Below are positions 1 to 8,194 of a stretch of 64,000 bases of DNA, one piece after another. Each line of letters opens with the position of its first letter. The stretch's first letter is position 1. The notes under the pieces are model-generated. The model saw only the letters and a list, made by a program, of their open reading frames with translations. It ran no database searches and was not told the origin of the DNA. The stretch is from NCBI GenBank assembly GCA_964476595.1, contig CAYZCL010000064.1, forward strand, positions 1 to 64,000, in the 5' to 3' direction. Made by a program: the position numbers and the translations under genes. This DNA is from JALSRD01 sp964476595. GTDB taxonomy: Bacteria > Desulfobacterota > Desulfobacteria > Desulfobacterales > JALSRD01.

Positions 1-971
1 CGGCGGGCGGCGTTGTCATCCGGGTGAAAGCCAACGGCCTCTGCCGAAGCGACTGGCACGGATGGATGGGGCACGATCCGGACATCACCCTGCCTCACGT
101 TCCGGGCCACGAACTGGCGGGGGTCGTCGAAGCGGTTGGAAAGGATGTCGTCCGGTGGAAAACCGGCGACCGGGTCACACTGCCGTTTGTCTGCGGTTGT
201 GGAACCTGCCCGCAGTGTGTTTCGGGAAACCACCAGGTCTGTGACCGGCAGTTCCAGCCGGGGTTCACGCACTGGGGCTCTTTTGCCGAATACGTTGCGA
301 TCGATTATGCGGATGTCAACCTGGTGCGCCTGCCCGATGAAATCGATTTTGTCACCGCGGCGAGCCTGGGCTGCCGCTTCGTGACTTCCTTTCGAGCCGT
401 CGTGGATCAGGGACGCGTCTCTGCCGGGCAGTGGGTCGCCATACACGGCTGCGGGGGGGTCGGCCTGTCGGCCATCATGATTGCCGGCGCACTGGGGGCC
501 AACGTGGTTGCCATCGATATTGCGGATGAAAAACTCGATTTTGCCCGCTGCGTGGGTGCCGCAGCCACCATCAACGCCAAGAAGGTGGCAGATGTGGTCG
601 AAAATGTGCGCGAGATCACCGGCGGCGGCGCCCATGTTTCCATCGATGCGCTCGGCAGCCCCGAGACCTGCTTCAACTCGATCGCCAATTTGCGCAAGCG
701 GGGCCGGCACGTGCAGGTGGGGTTGATGCTGGCGGACCACAGCCATCCCGCCATACCGATGGACAGGGTAATCGCCAACGAGCTCGAGATCGCGGGAAGC
801 CACGGCATCCAGGCCTACAGGTATCCCGCGCTGTTTGAAATGATTCGTGCCGGGAAGCTGTCTCCGCAGAAACTGATCGGAAAAACGATCTGCCTGGAGG
901 AATCGTTGGAAGCGCTCGTCAACATGGATCGTTTCACGGAAACGGGCATAACCGTCATCAACGCGTTCTGA
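1..971 (+). CDS. Zinc-dependent alcohol dehydrogenase, 5'-truncated by the window edge
   Basis: Medium-chain (MDR) zinc alcohol dehydrogenase, which oxidises an alcohol or reduces an aldehyde with NAD(P). The frame is open to the first base (it reads GGVVIRVKANGLCRSDWHG), so the true start lies outside the window. The GTG at 24 is internal. Visible features are the catalytic-zinc Cys in LCRSDWHG, the GHE of VPGHELAG, a four-Cys structural-zinc lobe (CGCGTCPQC...C) and the Rossmann glycine motif GCGGVGLSA. About 20-30 N-terminal residues are missing compared with the usual ~340. The family is certain; the substrate cannot be told from sequence. Confidence 0.9.
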   Translation, partial: AGGVVIRVKANGLCRSDWHGWMGHDPDITLPHVPGHELAGVVEAVGKDVVRWKTGDRVTLPFVCGCGTCPQCVSGNHQVCDRQFQPGFTHWGSFAEYVAIDYADVNLVRLPDEIDFVTAASLGCRFVTSFRAVVDQGRVSAGQWVAIHGCGGVGLSAIMIAGALGANVVAIDIADEKLDFARCVGAAATINAKKVADVVENVREITGGGAHVSIDALGSPETCFNSIANLRKRGRHVQVGLMLADHSHPAIPMDRVIANELEIAGSHGIQAYRYPALFEMIRAGKLSPQKLIGKTICLEESLEALVNMDRFTETGITVINAF

Positions 972-1085
972 TGCCTGGCGCCGCTTCCGAAACATTGTAA
1001 TGGAGAGGGAGCCTTTACCGAAGAGAATGCCCGAAGACCTGACGCGAAAGGGACTCGGAGATTCCCAGTTGGTGGCTTGCGACGG

Positions 1086-1502
1086 ATGAAAAAGACTTAT
1101 CCCACCCGAAAAACCTATCCTGTAATCGCCGGCGTCCTCACGCTTTGGTTCATCATCGCCGCTTTGATCGTCTCGTTTGCGACGGGGATTCGCAATCCCG
1201 GCGCCCTGTTTCTGCTCCTGATGTCCATTCTGGGAATCATCGTTTTCAGAAGAACGCTGCGATGCCGTGTCTGGTCGGACCAGGAGGGGATCTGTTTCAG
1301 GACGCCTCTGAGGGAGGCCATGCTGCCCTGGCAAACGATCACCGAGATAAGAACCAGGCGGGGAAAGACGGGTTCCTACTTTGTTCTCACCGGAAAGACC
1401 TCCGCTGGACGGGTCGAAAAAATCAACCTGGGGATCCTGAAAAACAGGGACGAAGTCATTAGAGACATCCAGGCCAACAATCCCAAGGTCATTATCCAGT
1501 AA
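1086..1502 (+). CDS. Small membrane protein with a cytoplasmic PH-like tail
   Basis: Hypothetical protein of about 138 residues. Two hydrophobic segments (roughly residues 12-32 and 38-55) are followed by a soluble tail rich in beta-strand-like sequence (RVWSDQEGICFRTPL...LPWQTITEIRTRR). That layout resembles the two-TM plus bacterial PH-domain arrangement of small uncharacterised membrane proteins. An upstream in-frame TTG at 1077 is possible, but the ATG at 1086 is the simpler start. No function can be assigned. The stretch from here to about 2780 is less GC-rich than the rest of the window. Confidence 0.6.
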   Translation: MKKTYPTRKTYPVIAGVLTLWFIIAALIVSFATGIRNPGALFLLLMSILGIIVFRRTLRCRVWSDQEGICFRTPLREAMLPWQTITEIRTRRGKTGSYFVLTGKTSAGRVEKINLGILKNRDEVIRDIQANNPKVIIQ

Positions 1503-1765
1503 TTTTCCGCGGCGCCCGGTCCGCCGTTGAAAAGTCCGTGGGACAACAGACACCGGCGTGGAGACCCGGTTTTTGCCGCCAACGCGACGGCTCAAGCCCG
1601 CAGCCCTTTGTGCCGATGAAAGTCTTGACGCAGACCCTGCCAGGCCCGCTTTCATTTGCACGAAGAGCTGCCCGCGTGCTGTTGCCGCAAAAGTGCAAAA
1701 TGTCGGCCTGAAGAGACCATGCCGGTCGGGGCGTCGCGTCGTGCATATGCCGGGGAGTCCGAAAA

Positions 1766-1966
1766 ATGTCAGGATTGATGATTATGGCCGCCTTCTGTTT
1801 AGGCATGGCGGGATATGCGATCCAAAGCGGAACGCTGATCATGAGGGGGAGATACGATAAAGAACACAGCCCGATATGGTTCTGGTTCGGGACCATATCC
1901 TATACCGTCCTGGGCATCGTCAACTTAATCCTTTTTCTCTCCCTGAAACTCAAAAACAGGGGATAG
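1766..1966 (+). CDS. Small two-TM hypothetical membrane protein
   Basis: A 66-residue protein with two hydrophobic stretches (about residues 2-24 and 40-60) separated by a short charged loop (MRGRYDKEHSP). A purine-rich GGGGAG lies a few bases upstream of the ATG and could serve as its ribosome-binding site. It stands alone between a PH-like membrane protein and a DnaQ-like gene. No recognisable family. It may be a real small membrane protein, but coding support is limited to the hydrophobic pattern and the RBS. Confidence 0.45.
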   Translation: MSGLMIMAAFCLGMAGYAIQSGTLIMRGRYDKEHSPIWFWFGTISYTVLGIVNLILFLSLKLKNRG

Positions 1967-2029
1967 GGAAGCAAAGCGTTTGGGAGCTCCTGGTGGAAGT
2001 ACTTCCAGGCATCGCACAGGAGAGGATCC

Positions 2030-2776
2030 ATGCATGAGTTCGTGGCAATCGACTTCGAGACGGCAAATCCAAAACGCGTCAGCGCATGCGCGATGGGCTA
2101 TGCGAAAGTAAGGGATGGCAAGATCGTTGAGACAAACGGATACTTGATAAAGCCGGTTGGAGGGCACGCGCCTTTCCAGTCAAGAATACACGGAATCAAA
2201 AAAGAGCATACGCGGGACAAGCCGGAATTCGGAGAGCTATTCCCGGAGATAAGAGATCTCTTTGATTATCCGATAGTGGCACACAGTCTCTTCGACGGAC
2301 AAGTCCTGAACGCCCTGATAGACTACTTCGGCCTGGAACTGCGATATGAGTATATCGATTCGTGCAGCATCGCCAAAGAAAAGATGCCGGGCCTGAAAAA
2401 CTACAAATTAAAGACCCTGGCCGGACAACTGGGCATACCGGCCTTTAAGCACCATGACGCAGCCGAAGATGCCGCCGCATGTGCCCAAATCATGATAAAG
2501 CTGACCGGCCGGGAAACGGCTGCGGAGCAAAAGACCGGCAGCCGGGCCGCGGAATTCAGGGGCATCGTGAGGGGCATACTCGCGGACAATGAAGTCAACT
2601 ACAAGGAGGTCTGCGAACTACTGTACTGGCTCGAAGACCACCAAGAGGTAGCGGGGCGACACGGGAAGGTATATCGAAAAATAAAAGAAGTTTTGGAAGA
2701 CGACTATCTCGACGGATACGAGGCCGCAGCGGTAAAAGCCGCCTTGCAACCGGTAGTAGAAGGTTGTAGACAATAA
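2030..2776 (+). CDS. DnaQ-like 3'-5' exonuclease (DEDD superfamily) with C-terminal extension
   Basis: Resembles the DNA polymerase III epsilon / DnaQ exonuclease family. Exo I is AIDFETAN near the N-terminus, Exo II is the IVAHSLFDGQVL region near residue 85, and the Exo III region is HHDAAEDAAACAQI near residue 145, giving the acidic residues and His of a DEDDh nuclease. After residue ~165 a helical, Lys/Glu-rich tail of about 80 residues follows (KEVCELLYWLEDHQE, then EVLEDDYLDGYEAAAVKAAL). This tail is not part of the nuclease fold and could be a partner- or DNA-binding module. Codon use is more A-rich than in the neighbours, which suggests transfer. A stand-alone repair or processing nuclease is more likely than a replicative proofreading subunit. 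Confidence 0.8.
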   Translation: MHEFVAIDFETANPKRVSACAMGYAKVRDGKIVETNGYLIKPVGGHAPFQSRIHGIKKEHTRDKPEFGELFPEIRDLFDYPIVAHSLFDGQVLNALIDYFGLELRYEYIDSCSIAKEKMPGLKNYKLKTLAGQLGIPAFKHHDAAEDAAACAQIMIKLTGRETAAEQKTGSRAAEFRGIVRGILADNEVNYKEVCELLYWLEDHQEVAGRHGKVYRKIKEVLEDDYLDGYEAAAVKAALQPVVEGCRQ

Positions 2777-2911
2777 CGGGAACGGCATGGTGCCCCATCT
2801 CCAATGATTTTTCAATCGTCCGCATCCGGTGACAGGAATGGTTCCAGTCTGTCCATTGATCCGGGTGTGTGCGGCGAATGCGGGCCGGGATGAAAACGGG
2901 CATGGCCTGAA

Positions 2912-2934
2912 TTCACAATTCAAGGTTTGACCCC
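2912..2934. repeat. 23-bp dispersed repeat (solo copy, dapB leader)
   Basis: The 23 bases starting TTCACAATTC and ending TTTGACCCC are identical to a copy at 57470-57492. They are the exact reverse complement of one at 57329-57351. This copy stands alone and ends 21 bases before the dapB ATG, next to its Shine-Dalgarno site. No transposase gene is nearby. It could be a scar or end of a REP/MITE-like element. Confidence 0.85.
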
Positions 2935-2955
2935 ATTGTGTGCGCAGGAGGAAAA

Positions 2956-3756
2956 ATGGGAATCAGGGTTTGTTTGGCGGGCGCCACGGGCTGGGCCGGT
3001 TCCGCCCTGTCACGGGGGATTTACGAGGCCGACGACCTGGAACTGGTGAGCGCCGTCTCCCGGAAAAACGCCGGGCAGGCGCTGGGCGACGCCATCGGTG
3101 TTGCGGGCCTCGACGCACCGGTTTTCGCCAAGACCGAGGCGGCCCTCGAGGCGGGGGCCGACGTGTTCGTGGAATATACCCGCCCCGAAGCGGCCAAGCG
3201 CCACGTGCTGGCGGCCCTCCGGCGGGGGATGCAGGTCGTGGTGGGGACCTCCGGCCTGACGGACGAGGACTACGGGGAGATCGGGAGACTGGCGCAGGAA
3301 ACCGGCCGCGGGGTCCTGGCGGTGGGCAACTTCGCCCTGACGGCTGTGCTGCTGCAAAAATTCGCCGAAATGGCGGCCCGCTACATTCCGCACCGCGAAA
3401 TCATCGACTACGCCGCCGCTGACAAGCGAGATGCCCCCAGCGGAACGGCCCGCGAACTGGCCAACCGGCTGTCACACATACAGGCGTCGCCGCTGGAGGT
3501 GCCGCTGGCCGACACACAGGGTCCGGTGGAGAGCCGGGGCGTGCGGCTGCGGGGCACCCAGGTGCACGCCGTGCGTCTCCCCGGCTACGTGCTCTCGGTG
3601 GAAGCCATCTTCGGTATGCCCGACCAGAAGCTGATCCTGCGCCACGAGGCCGGGTCGAGCGCCGAACCGTACGTGGCGGGAGCGCTTCTGGCGATCCGCG
3701 AAGTCGGCCGGCTGACCGGCCTTCACCGCGGTCTCGACAGTGTAATGGACTTTTAA
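2956..3756 (+). CDS. dapB: 4-hydroxy-tetrahydrodipicolinate reductase (DapB)
   Basis: Reduces 4-hydroxy-tetrahydrodipicolinate with NAD(P)H in the diaminopimelate/lysine pathway. The N-terminal Rossmann motif is GATGWAGSA. The catalytic segment DKRDAPSGTARELA near residue 160 is the DapB signature with its Lys and the DAPSGTA loop. At 266 residues it matches family length. The start is fixed by AGGAGG at 2946-2951, five bases before the ATG; the in-frame GTG at 2938 lies upstream of that RBS. The nucleotide-binding loop lacks the common GRMG ending. A neighbour in the same fold class is the only alternative. No other lysine genes are adjacent, so it appears to be transcribed on its own. Confidence 0.88.
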   Translation: MGIRVCLAGATGWAGSALSRGIYEADDLELVSAVSRKNAGQALGDAIGVAGLDAPVFAKTEAALEAGADVFVEYTRPEAAKRHVLAALRRGMQVVVGTSGLTDEDYGEIGRLAQETGRGVLAVGNFALTAVLLQKFAEMAARYIPHREIIDYAAADKRDAPSGTARELANRLSHIQASPLEVPLADTQGPVESRGVRLRGTQVHAVRLPGYVLSVEAIFGMPDQKLILRHEAGSSAEPYVAGALLAIREVGRLTGLHRGLDSVMDF

Positions 3757-3793
3757 CCTTTTTGGCAGCGGACGCGGCTCGATTGGAACCCTT

Positions 3794-4168
3794 ATGAAAC
3801 CGATCCGAATCGCAGGCGTGCTTTCATTTGTCATCGGCGCCATGGCCGTCGTGGCCGGCGGCCAGATTCTCTTTTTCGGCAAGGTGGCAGGATACCACGT
3901 GATTGCGTGGCTGCCGGCCTACAACTTCGCCGTGGGCGTGGTGACCCTGCTGGTGACCACCGGACTCATATGGAAACGGTCACGCCTGGCTCTGCCGGCC
4001 GCATGGTTGACCTTCCTGGCGCACCTGACAGTCATGCTGGCGCTGGTGGCGGGCTACCGCAACGTGGTCGCCAGGGAAAGCCTGACCGCCATGAGCGTAC
4101 GCCTGATCGTGTGGGCCATTATTCTGGCCCTGCTTTTCCGCCAGCAGAAAAAGGATCGACAGACATGA
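3794..4168 (+). CDS. Hypothetical four-TM membrane protein
   Basis: A 124-residue protein that is almost entirely hydrophobic. Four likely membrane segments lie at about residues 5-25, 38-58, 68-88 and 98-117, and the C-terminal tail is positively charged (RQQKKDRQT). It sits 37 bases after dapB and 24 bases before a zinc-ribbon membrane protein, so these small membrane genes may share one transcript. No family recognised and no catalytic motif visible. Confidence 0.6.
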   Translation: MKPIRIAGVLSFVIGAMAVVAGGQILFFGKVAGYHVIAWLPAYNFAVGVVTLLVTTGLIWKRSRLALPAAWLTFLAHLTVMLALVAGYRNVVARESLTAMSVRLIVWAIILALLFRQQKKDRQT

Positions 4169-4192
4169 CATCAAACGAATGTGGAGTGAACC

Positions 4193-4543
4193 ATGGCATA
4201 CCCCTCCTGCCCTGAATGTGGACGCCGGATTTCCCTGCTACAGGGATTGAGGGCCTGGAACCCCTGGAATTACCGCTGCCCGTACTGCCGGACCGTACTG
4301 GAGACTACCCGGCCTTACAAGCTGGCCACCCTGGCGGCCATTCCCCTGGGGCTGGCGATTGCCGCAACGGCCGTGTTGCAGGAAGAAGCCGGCCGATGGC
4401 AAACTGCGGACAGCCTGCTGTTTTTCCTGCAGACGCTCGGAGCGCTGGCCGTGGTGTGGGGCCTGACGTGGCGCTACGTGCGGTTCAGGGCCAAGGCGAC
4501 GACTGCAGACAAAGAGCCATCCGCCCATGGCCGGCCGAAGTGA
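4193..4543 (+). CDS. Zinc-ribbon membrane protein
   Basis: A 116-residue protein. Its N-terminus carries two CxxC knuckles, CPECGRR (residues 5-8) and CPYC (about 31-34), arranged as a small zinc ribbon. Two membrane segments follow (about residues 46-64 and 76-97). The ribbon should face the cytoplasm. The 3' end overlaps the next reading frame by 17 bases, suggesting coupling. This build is common in uncharacterised proteobacterial membrane proteins. Function unknown. Confidence 0.6.
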   Translation: MAYPSCPECGRRISLLQGLRAWNPWNYRCPYCRTVLETTRPYKLATLAAIPLGLAIAATAVLQEEAGRWQTADSLLFFLQTLGALAVVWGLTWRYVRFRAKATTADKEPSAHGRPK

Positions 4544-5374
4544 GCCTGCGGCACAGACCGCCGATCAGCGCTACGGCCTTCTTTTCGTGCTCATCGTCAT
4601 GCCGGCCACGTGGGTTTTTACCGCCGTCTGCTTCTCGGACAGTGCGCGCATCCACTATTTTTACCTCGCCATGTTCATCCCGGCGAGCGTCGGCCTTGCG
4701 CTCAACCTCATGCGCTACCGTTCGATCGGCAGGGCGCTGGAACCCCTCACCATCCGGATGAGCCTGAAGGCCGTCGTGTTGTCCCTGGCCTACCCCCTGG
4801 CGATCATCGCCGCGGTGGCCGGCGCCGTCGTGGCGCTGGGCCTGGCACGATTCGATGCCGCAAAATCTCCCGGCTGTATGACTTCCCGCTGTTGCGCACG
4901 TTCACCTTCGGGTTCCTGTTGATATTCGGTGAAGAGTATGGCTGGCGGGGTTTCCTGCTCGAGAACCTGTCGCGGGCCAGGGGCCGCCTGTTCGCTGCGG
5001 TGGCCAGCGGGGCGGCGTGGGCGCTGTGGCACGCGCCCATCGTGTTTTTCCTGGCCCGCTTTTCGCACCTGGACAATCCCTGGCGGGTCATGCAGGTGCA
5101 ATCCATGGCCGTCCTGGTGGCCTCGATGCCTTTTGCCCACTCGTATTTTCTCTCGCGCAGCATTGTCCCGCCCATGCTGTTTCATTTTACCTGGAACCTT
5201 TTCAACCCTGCCGTTCTCGGGGACATCCACCAAAACCAGGCTGGCATTGTGGTCGGTAATATGCTTTATATCAACGGGGAAGCCCTGGCGGGCATCATCG
5301 CCGGCCTCCCGTTCGTGGTGTGGTTTGTCTATCGAGAAAAGCGGAAAATCCGTGCAGGCCTTGATCCTGCGTAA
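4527..5374 (+). pseudogene. CPBP-family intramembrane metalloprotease, frameshifted
   Basis: CAAX-protease/bacteriocin-processing (CPBP, Abi) membrane protein split across two frames. The first frame gives the N-terminal membrane helices and ends in nonsense after about residue 112. The second frame carries all three family motifs: EEYGWRGFLLENL (the EExxxR box), ALWHAP, and FHFTWNLFNP near the C-terminus. Adding one A to the AAAA run at 4862-4865 restores one frame of about 282 residues reading DAAKISRLYDFPLL through the join. So either a one-base deletion has recently inactivated the gene, or the run is a sequencing error. All catalytic residues are otherwise intact. Confidence 0.75.
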
Positions 5375-5386
5375 CCGTAGGGGAAA

Positions 5387-5875
5387 ATGAAAAAGTTATT
5401 TACCGTCCTGGGAGCCATTGTTTTCATCGTCGTCATCGTGCTGGCCGTCGCCTTCTTTCTCCTGAGCCGCGGCGCCGGTGGAATGGAGAGGGAGGCCCAG
5501 GCCTACATCGACACCAATATTCCCAGGATCGTGGCCCACTGGGATCCTGCCGAACTGGTCAAGCGGGCCAGCCCCGAGCTGATGAAGGTGGCGCCCCGGG
5601 AAAAAATCGAGGAGCTGTTCGCCCTTTTCTCGCAGCGCCTCGGCCCGCTCCGTGAATACAAAGGCAGCAAGGGCGAGGCCAACGTCTCCTTCACCTTCAA
5701 GACGGGCAAGGTCGTAACGGCCGCCTTTTCCTCGCAAGCCGTCTTTGAAAAGGCCAAAGCCCTCATCTTGTGCCGGATTGTGAAACACGGCGACCAATGG
5801 CAGATCACCTCCTTTCGCGTCAACTCCGACGCGCTGGTCATGCCGCCCGAAAAGGGCGGGACAACCGCGACGTAA
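5387..5875 (+). CDS. Membrane-anchored hypothetical protein
   Basis: A 162-residue protein with one N-terminal hydrophobic anchor (residues 5-27, rich in Val/Ile/Phe) and a soluble domain expected on the outer face of the inner membrane. The soluble part mixes helix (REKIEELFALFSQRLGPL) with strands (ANVSFTFKTGKVVTAAF; WQITSFRVNSDAL). That resembles small periplasmic DUF4019-like folds, but I cannot assign it firmly. It lies 12 bases after the broken CPBP protease, so the two were probably co-transcribed. Confidence 0.6.
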   Translation: MKKLFTVLGAIVFIVVIVLAVAFFLLSRGAGGMEREAQAYIDTNIPRIVAHWDPAELVKRASPELMKVAPREKIEELFALFSQRLGPLREYKGSKGEANVSFTFKTGKVVTAAFSSQAVFEKAKALILCRIVKHGDQWQITSFRVNSDALVMPPEKGGTTAT

Positions 5876-5886
5876 CGACGAACGGA

Positions 5887-6276
5887 ATGCAAATCGCCGG
5901 CCTCGACCATATCGTTCTGACCGTGGCGGACATCGAGCGCAGCGCGCGCTTCTATGAAGCGGTGCTGGGCATGCGCGTGGAGCGCTTCGGCAAGGGGCGG
6001 ACGGCCCTGTGCTTCGGCCGCCAGAAGATCAACCTGCACGAACACGGCCGGGAAATCCCGCCCCACGCAGACCGCCCCACGCCGGGGTCCGCGGACCTGT
6101 GCCTCATCACGGAAACCGGCCTGGATGCGGCCATGAGGCACGTCCGGGACCAGGACGTGGACATCATCGCCGGGCCGGTCAAACGCACGGGGGCCACCGG
6201 CCCGCTGGTGTCTTTTTATTTCAGGGATCCGGACGGGAACCTGATCGAAGTGTCCAACTACGCAAAACCCGGTTGA
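5887..6276 (+). CDS. VOC-family (glyoxalase/bleomycin-resistance fold) protein
   Basis: A 129-residue vicinal-oxygen-chelate protein. It opens LDHIVLTVADIERSARFYEAVLGM, with the first metal-ligand His, and closes SFYFRDPDGNLIEVSNY, with the distal Glu ligand. INLHEHG in the middle supplies another possible ligand. Members include glyoxalase I, dioxygenases and fosfomycin-type resistance proteins. The sequence does not separate these. The ATG at 5887, eleven bases after the previous stop, matches the domain boundary; a longer in-frame extension upstream overlaps the preceding gene and is unlikely. Confidence 0.82.
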   Translation: MQIAGLDHIVLTVADIERSARFYEAVLGMRVERFGKGRTALCFGRQKINLHEHGREIPPHADRPTPGSADLCLITETGLDAAMRHVRDQDVDIIAGPVKRTGATGPLVSFYFRDPDGNLIEVSNYAKPG

Positions 6277-6316
6277 TGCGCCGCGGCGGCCCCGGCGCGG
6301 CCGTCCGGAAGAAACC

Positions 6317-6769
6317 ATGCAAATCAGGCCTGCAAACCAGGAAGATCTTCGGGAGCTGTCGGGCTGGTTCCGAACCGAACAAGAGGTCAAACAGTGGGGG
6401 GGACCCGGGATGCACTTTCCCCTGGACCTGCAACGGCTCAGGGTCGACATCGGCTGGGGCACGGCCCGCTCTTTCGCCCTGATCGACGACGACGGACGCC
6501 TGGTCGGCTTCGCCCAGATCCTGGAACGCTTCGGCCGCCGACATCTCGCACGGGTCGCCGTTGCGCCGGGCATGCGCGGGCGCGGGATCGGGGGTCATCT
6601 GGTGACGGCGGTGCTGGAGGCCGCCGGCGACGGCCCCGATTTTTCGCTGTTAGTCTACGAGGACAACGTCGCCGCCCGGAAACTTTACGAAGCCATGGGC
6701 TTTGAAACCCGCCCCCCGGAACCGCCTCCGATCCGGGGTTGCCTGTTCATGGTCAGGCGCGCGGGATAA
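6317..6769 (+). CDS. GNAT-family N-acetyltransferase
   Basis: A 150-residue GCN5-related acetyltransferase that transfers an acetyl group from acetyl-CoA to an amine. The acetyl-CoA loop is VAPGMRGRGIGGHLV (R/QxxGxG/A type), preceded by the strand HLARVAVAP. The C-terminal strand-helix LLVYEDNVAARKLYEAMGF is characteristic. The N-terminus (MQIRPANQEDLRELSGWF) fits a full-length protein. It is separated by 40 bases from the VOC gene and may share its transcript. Substrate unknown. Confidence 0.85.
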   Translation: MQIRPANQEDLRELSGWFRTEQEVKQWGGPGMHFPLDLQRLRVDIGWGTARSFALIDDDGRLVGFAQILERFGRRHLARVAVAPGMRGRGIGGHLVTAVLEAAGDGPDFSLLVYEDNVAARKLYEAMGFETRPPEPPPIRGCLFMVRRAG

Positions 6770-7256
6770 GCGGCAGCGCCGGTCCCCGGCAGACCCGGTC
6801 CCGAAAAAGACACCTTCGGTCGCGCGAACCCGCTCCCGTTTCACGGCGGCGGGCGTACCCGGACCCATTCCAGCCGGACCGCCCCGACCCGTAAATCTCA
6901 TGCCGTCGACGAAACCGCCGATATAGGCCTTAGCGGACCGGTTCGTGCGTGCGACGGCGTTGATCCGCAACCCAACCTGTCCGGCTGCGTCGCGAAAACC
7001 ACGAGAGCGTCCCGGCATGCCGAAATTTTCGCGCCTTGGCGGCTTCGGTGTGCACCGTATTTCCGAACCGGATCACTGTGGAGGGAAACGACGGTTTTCC
7101 CGGCACAAACCGTTCACTTGCTGAACATCGACGTTCCGGTGGCCTGTAACTGCCCGTTCCGGCGTGCCGAAGGATACCGGTTTTCACGAGAGGCCGACCG
7201 GACCCGCCGGGGAAGGGACGCGGCGCGGCCGCACATAGACAGAGGATGGACATCCA
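6770..7256. other. Gene-poor stretch, no supported gene
   Basis: About 490 bases with no convincing coding frame, terminator or repeat. Short antisense open frames here lack family resemblance. The minus-strand reading that runs back from the GNAT gene contains no known motif. Confidence 0.5.
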
Positions 7257-7463
7257 ATGGCAAGCACTTCACAGCTGGTCTGGGGAATGCTGTTCGGGGC
7301 GGTGGGCATGGGCTTCTTCGTCTACGGGAAAAAACAGCGGGCGATCATCCCGCTGATCGCCGGAATCGCCCTCTTCGTGCTGCCCTATTTCGTGGGCAAC
7401 GTGTACCTGCTGGTGACCACCGGCGCCGCCTGCATGCTGCTGCCGTATTTTGTCAGGATATGA
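7257..7463 (+). CDS. Small conserved-type membrane protein
   Basis: A 68-residue protein, nearly all membrane. It has the pattern QLVWGMLFGAVGMGFFVYGKKQR, then a second helix ending in LPYFVGN and a third ending in LPYFVRI. Many proteobacteria have a small uncharacterised protein with a WG...G.G...YGKKQ motif followed by PYF motifs, and this matches that pattern from memory. Function unknown. It is isolated, with gene-poor DNA on both sides. Confidence 0.65.
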   Translation: MASTSQLVWGMLFGAVGMGFFVYGKKQRAIIPLIAGIALFVLPYFVGNVYLLVTTGAACMLLPYFVRI

Positions 7464-8194
7464 CGCCGGATGGCGGGGACGGCCTGAGATGAAGCGTCCT
7501 GTCGGGCCAAGACCGGGCCTGGTGATCCCCAGGCGCCCGGCAGCCTGCTGATTCGCCCCCTGGACGACCCGGGTACCTACCGGGTGCGGCGCGCCGTGCC
7601 GGTTCCGCCTCCGCTGCCGGCGGCGGGTGCCGGTTTGTCGGTATTTCCGGAGGTGCGATTGCGTCCCGCCGCTGCACGGACGGCCTCCGTCCGCGGTCTC
7701 GTGTTGCCGGGGAAGTTTCGCCGCGTTGTCCTCGCTGTATCCCCTGGCCGTGCTGTCGCTGGCCCCCGAGATCGCCAATGCGCTCTTCTTTTCGGGGGTT
7801 CCGGCTTCGGGGTGGATCCACGCCGGCCGCTAAGGCCTGTTCGCAGGCGCGAACCGATCGAGAAAGGCCGCCATCGCCGGCAGCCTGGGCTGCACCGTTT
7901 TCCTGCCGTCTGCCTTCTGGCTTTTCAATTTCGGTCCCCCGGTGGAAAAAACGGGGCGCGCCGATCCTGTTTTTCTCGTGCATGCGATGCCCTCCCTCCG
8001 CCGGGCAGCCCGGCTGCTGGATGATGACGCCGTGTGTTCCCTGCCTGTTCATTACGCCCCGCGCCGGGGTCAAGCCACGCTGTCCGCGCGGCGAGGCGCC
8101 GGCGATTGACGTCCCCTTGCCGTCGAACATCGTTTGTGTCTATATTTGGTTTGAATAGACCCATCCCGGACACGCGCCAGACAGGGGGAACGCC
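7464..8194. other. Gene-poor stretch with possible decayed coding sequence
   Basis: About 730 bases without an intact gene. One plus-strand frame around 7720-7990, interrupted by a stop at 7831, gives membrane-protein-like peptides (SLYPLAVLSLAPEIANALFF before the stop; LGCTVFLPSAFWLFNFGPP after it). This may be a degraded membrane-protein gene, but there is no family match to prove it. The last 80 bases are AT-richer and hold a promoter-like pair before the next gene. Confidence 0.3.
8117..8146 (+). promoter_or_regulatory. Candidate sigma-70-type promoter
   Basis: TTGCCG and TATATT are separated by 18 bases, ending 48 bases before the ATG of the epimerase-like gene. The surrounding DNA is locally AT-rich in an otherwise GC-rich region. 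Assigned by pattern only. Confidence 0.4.
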
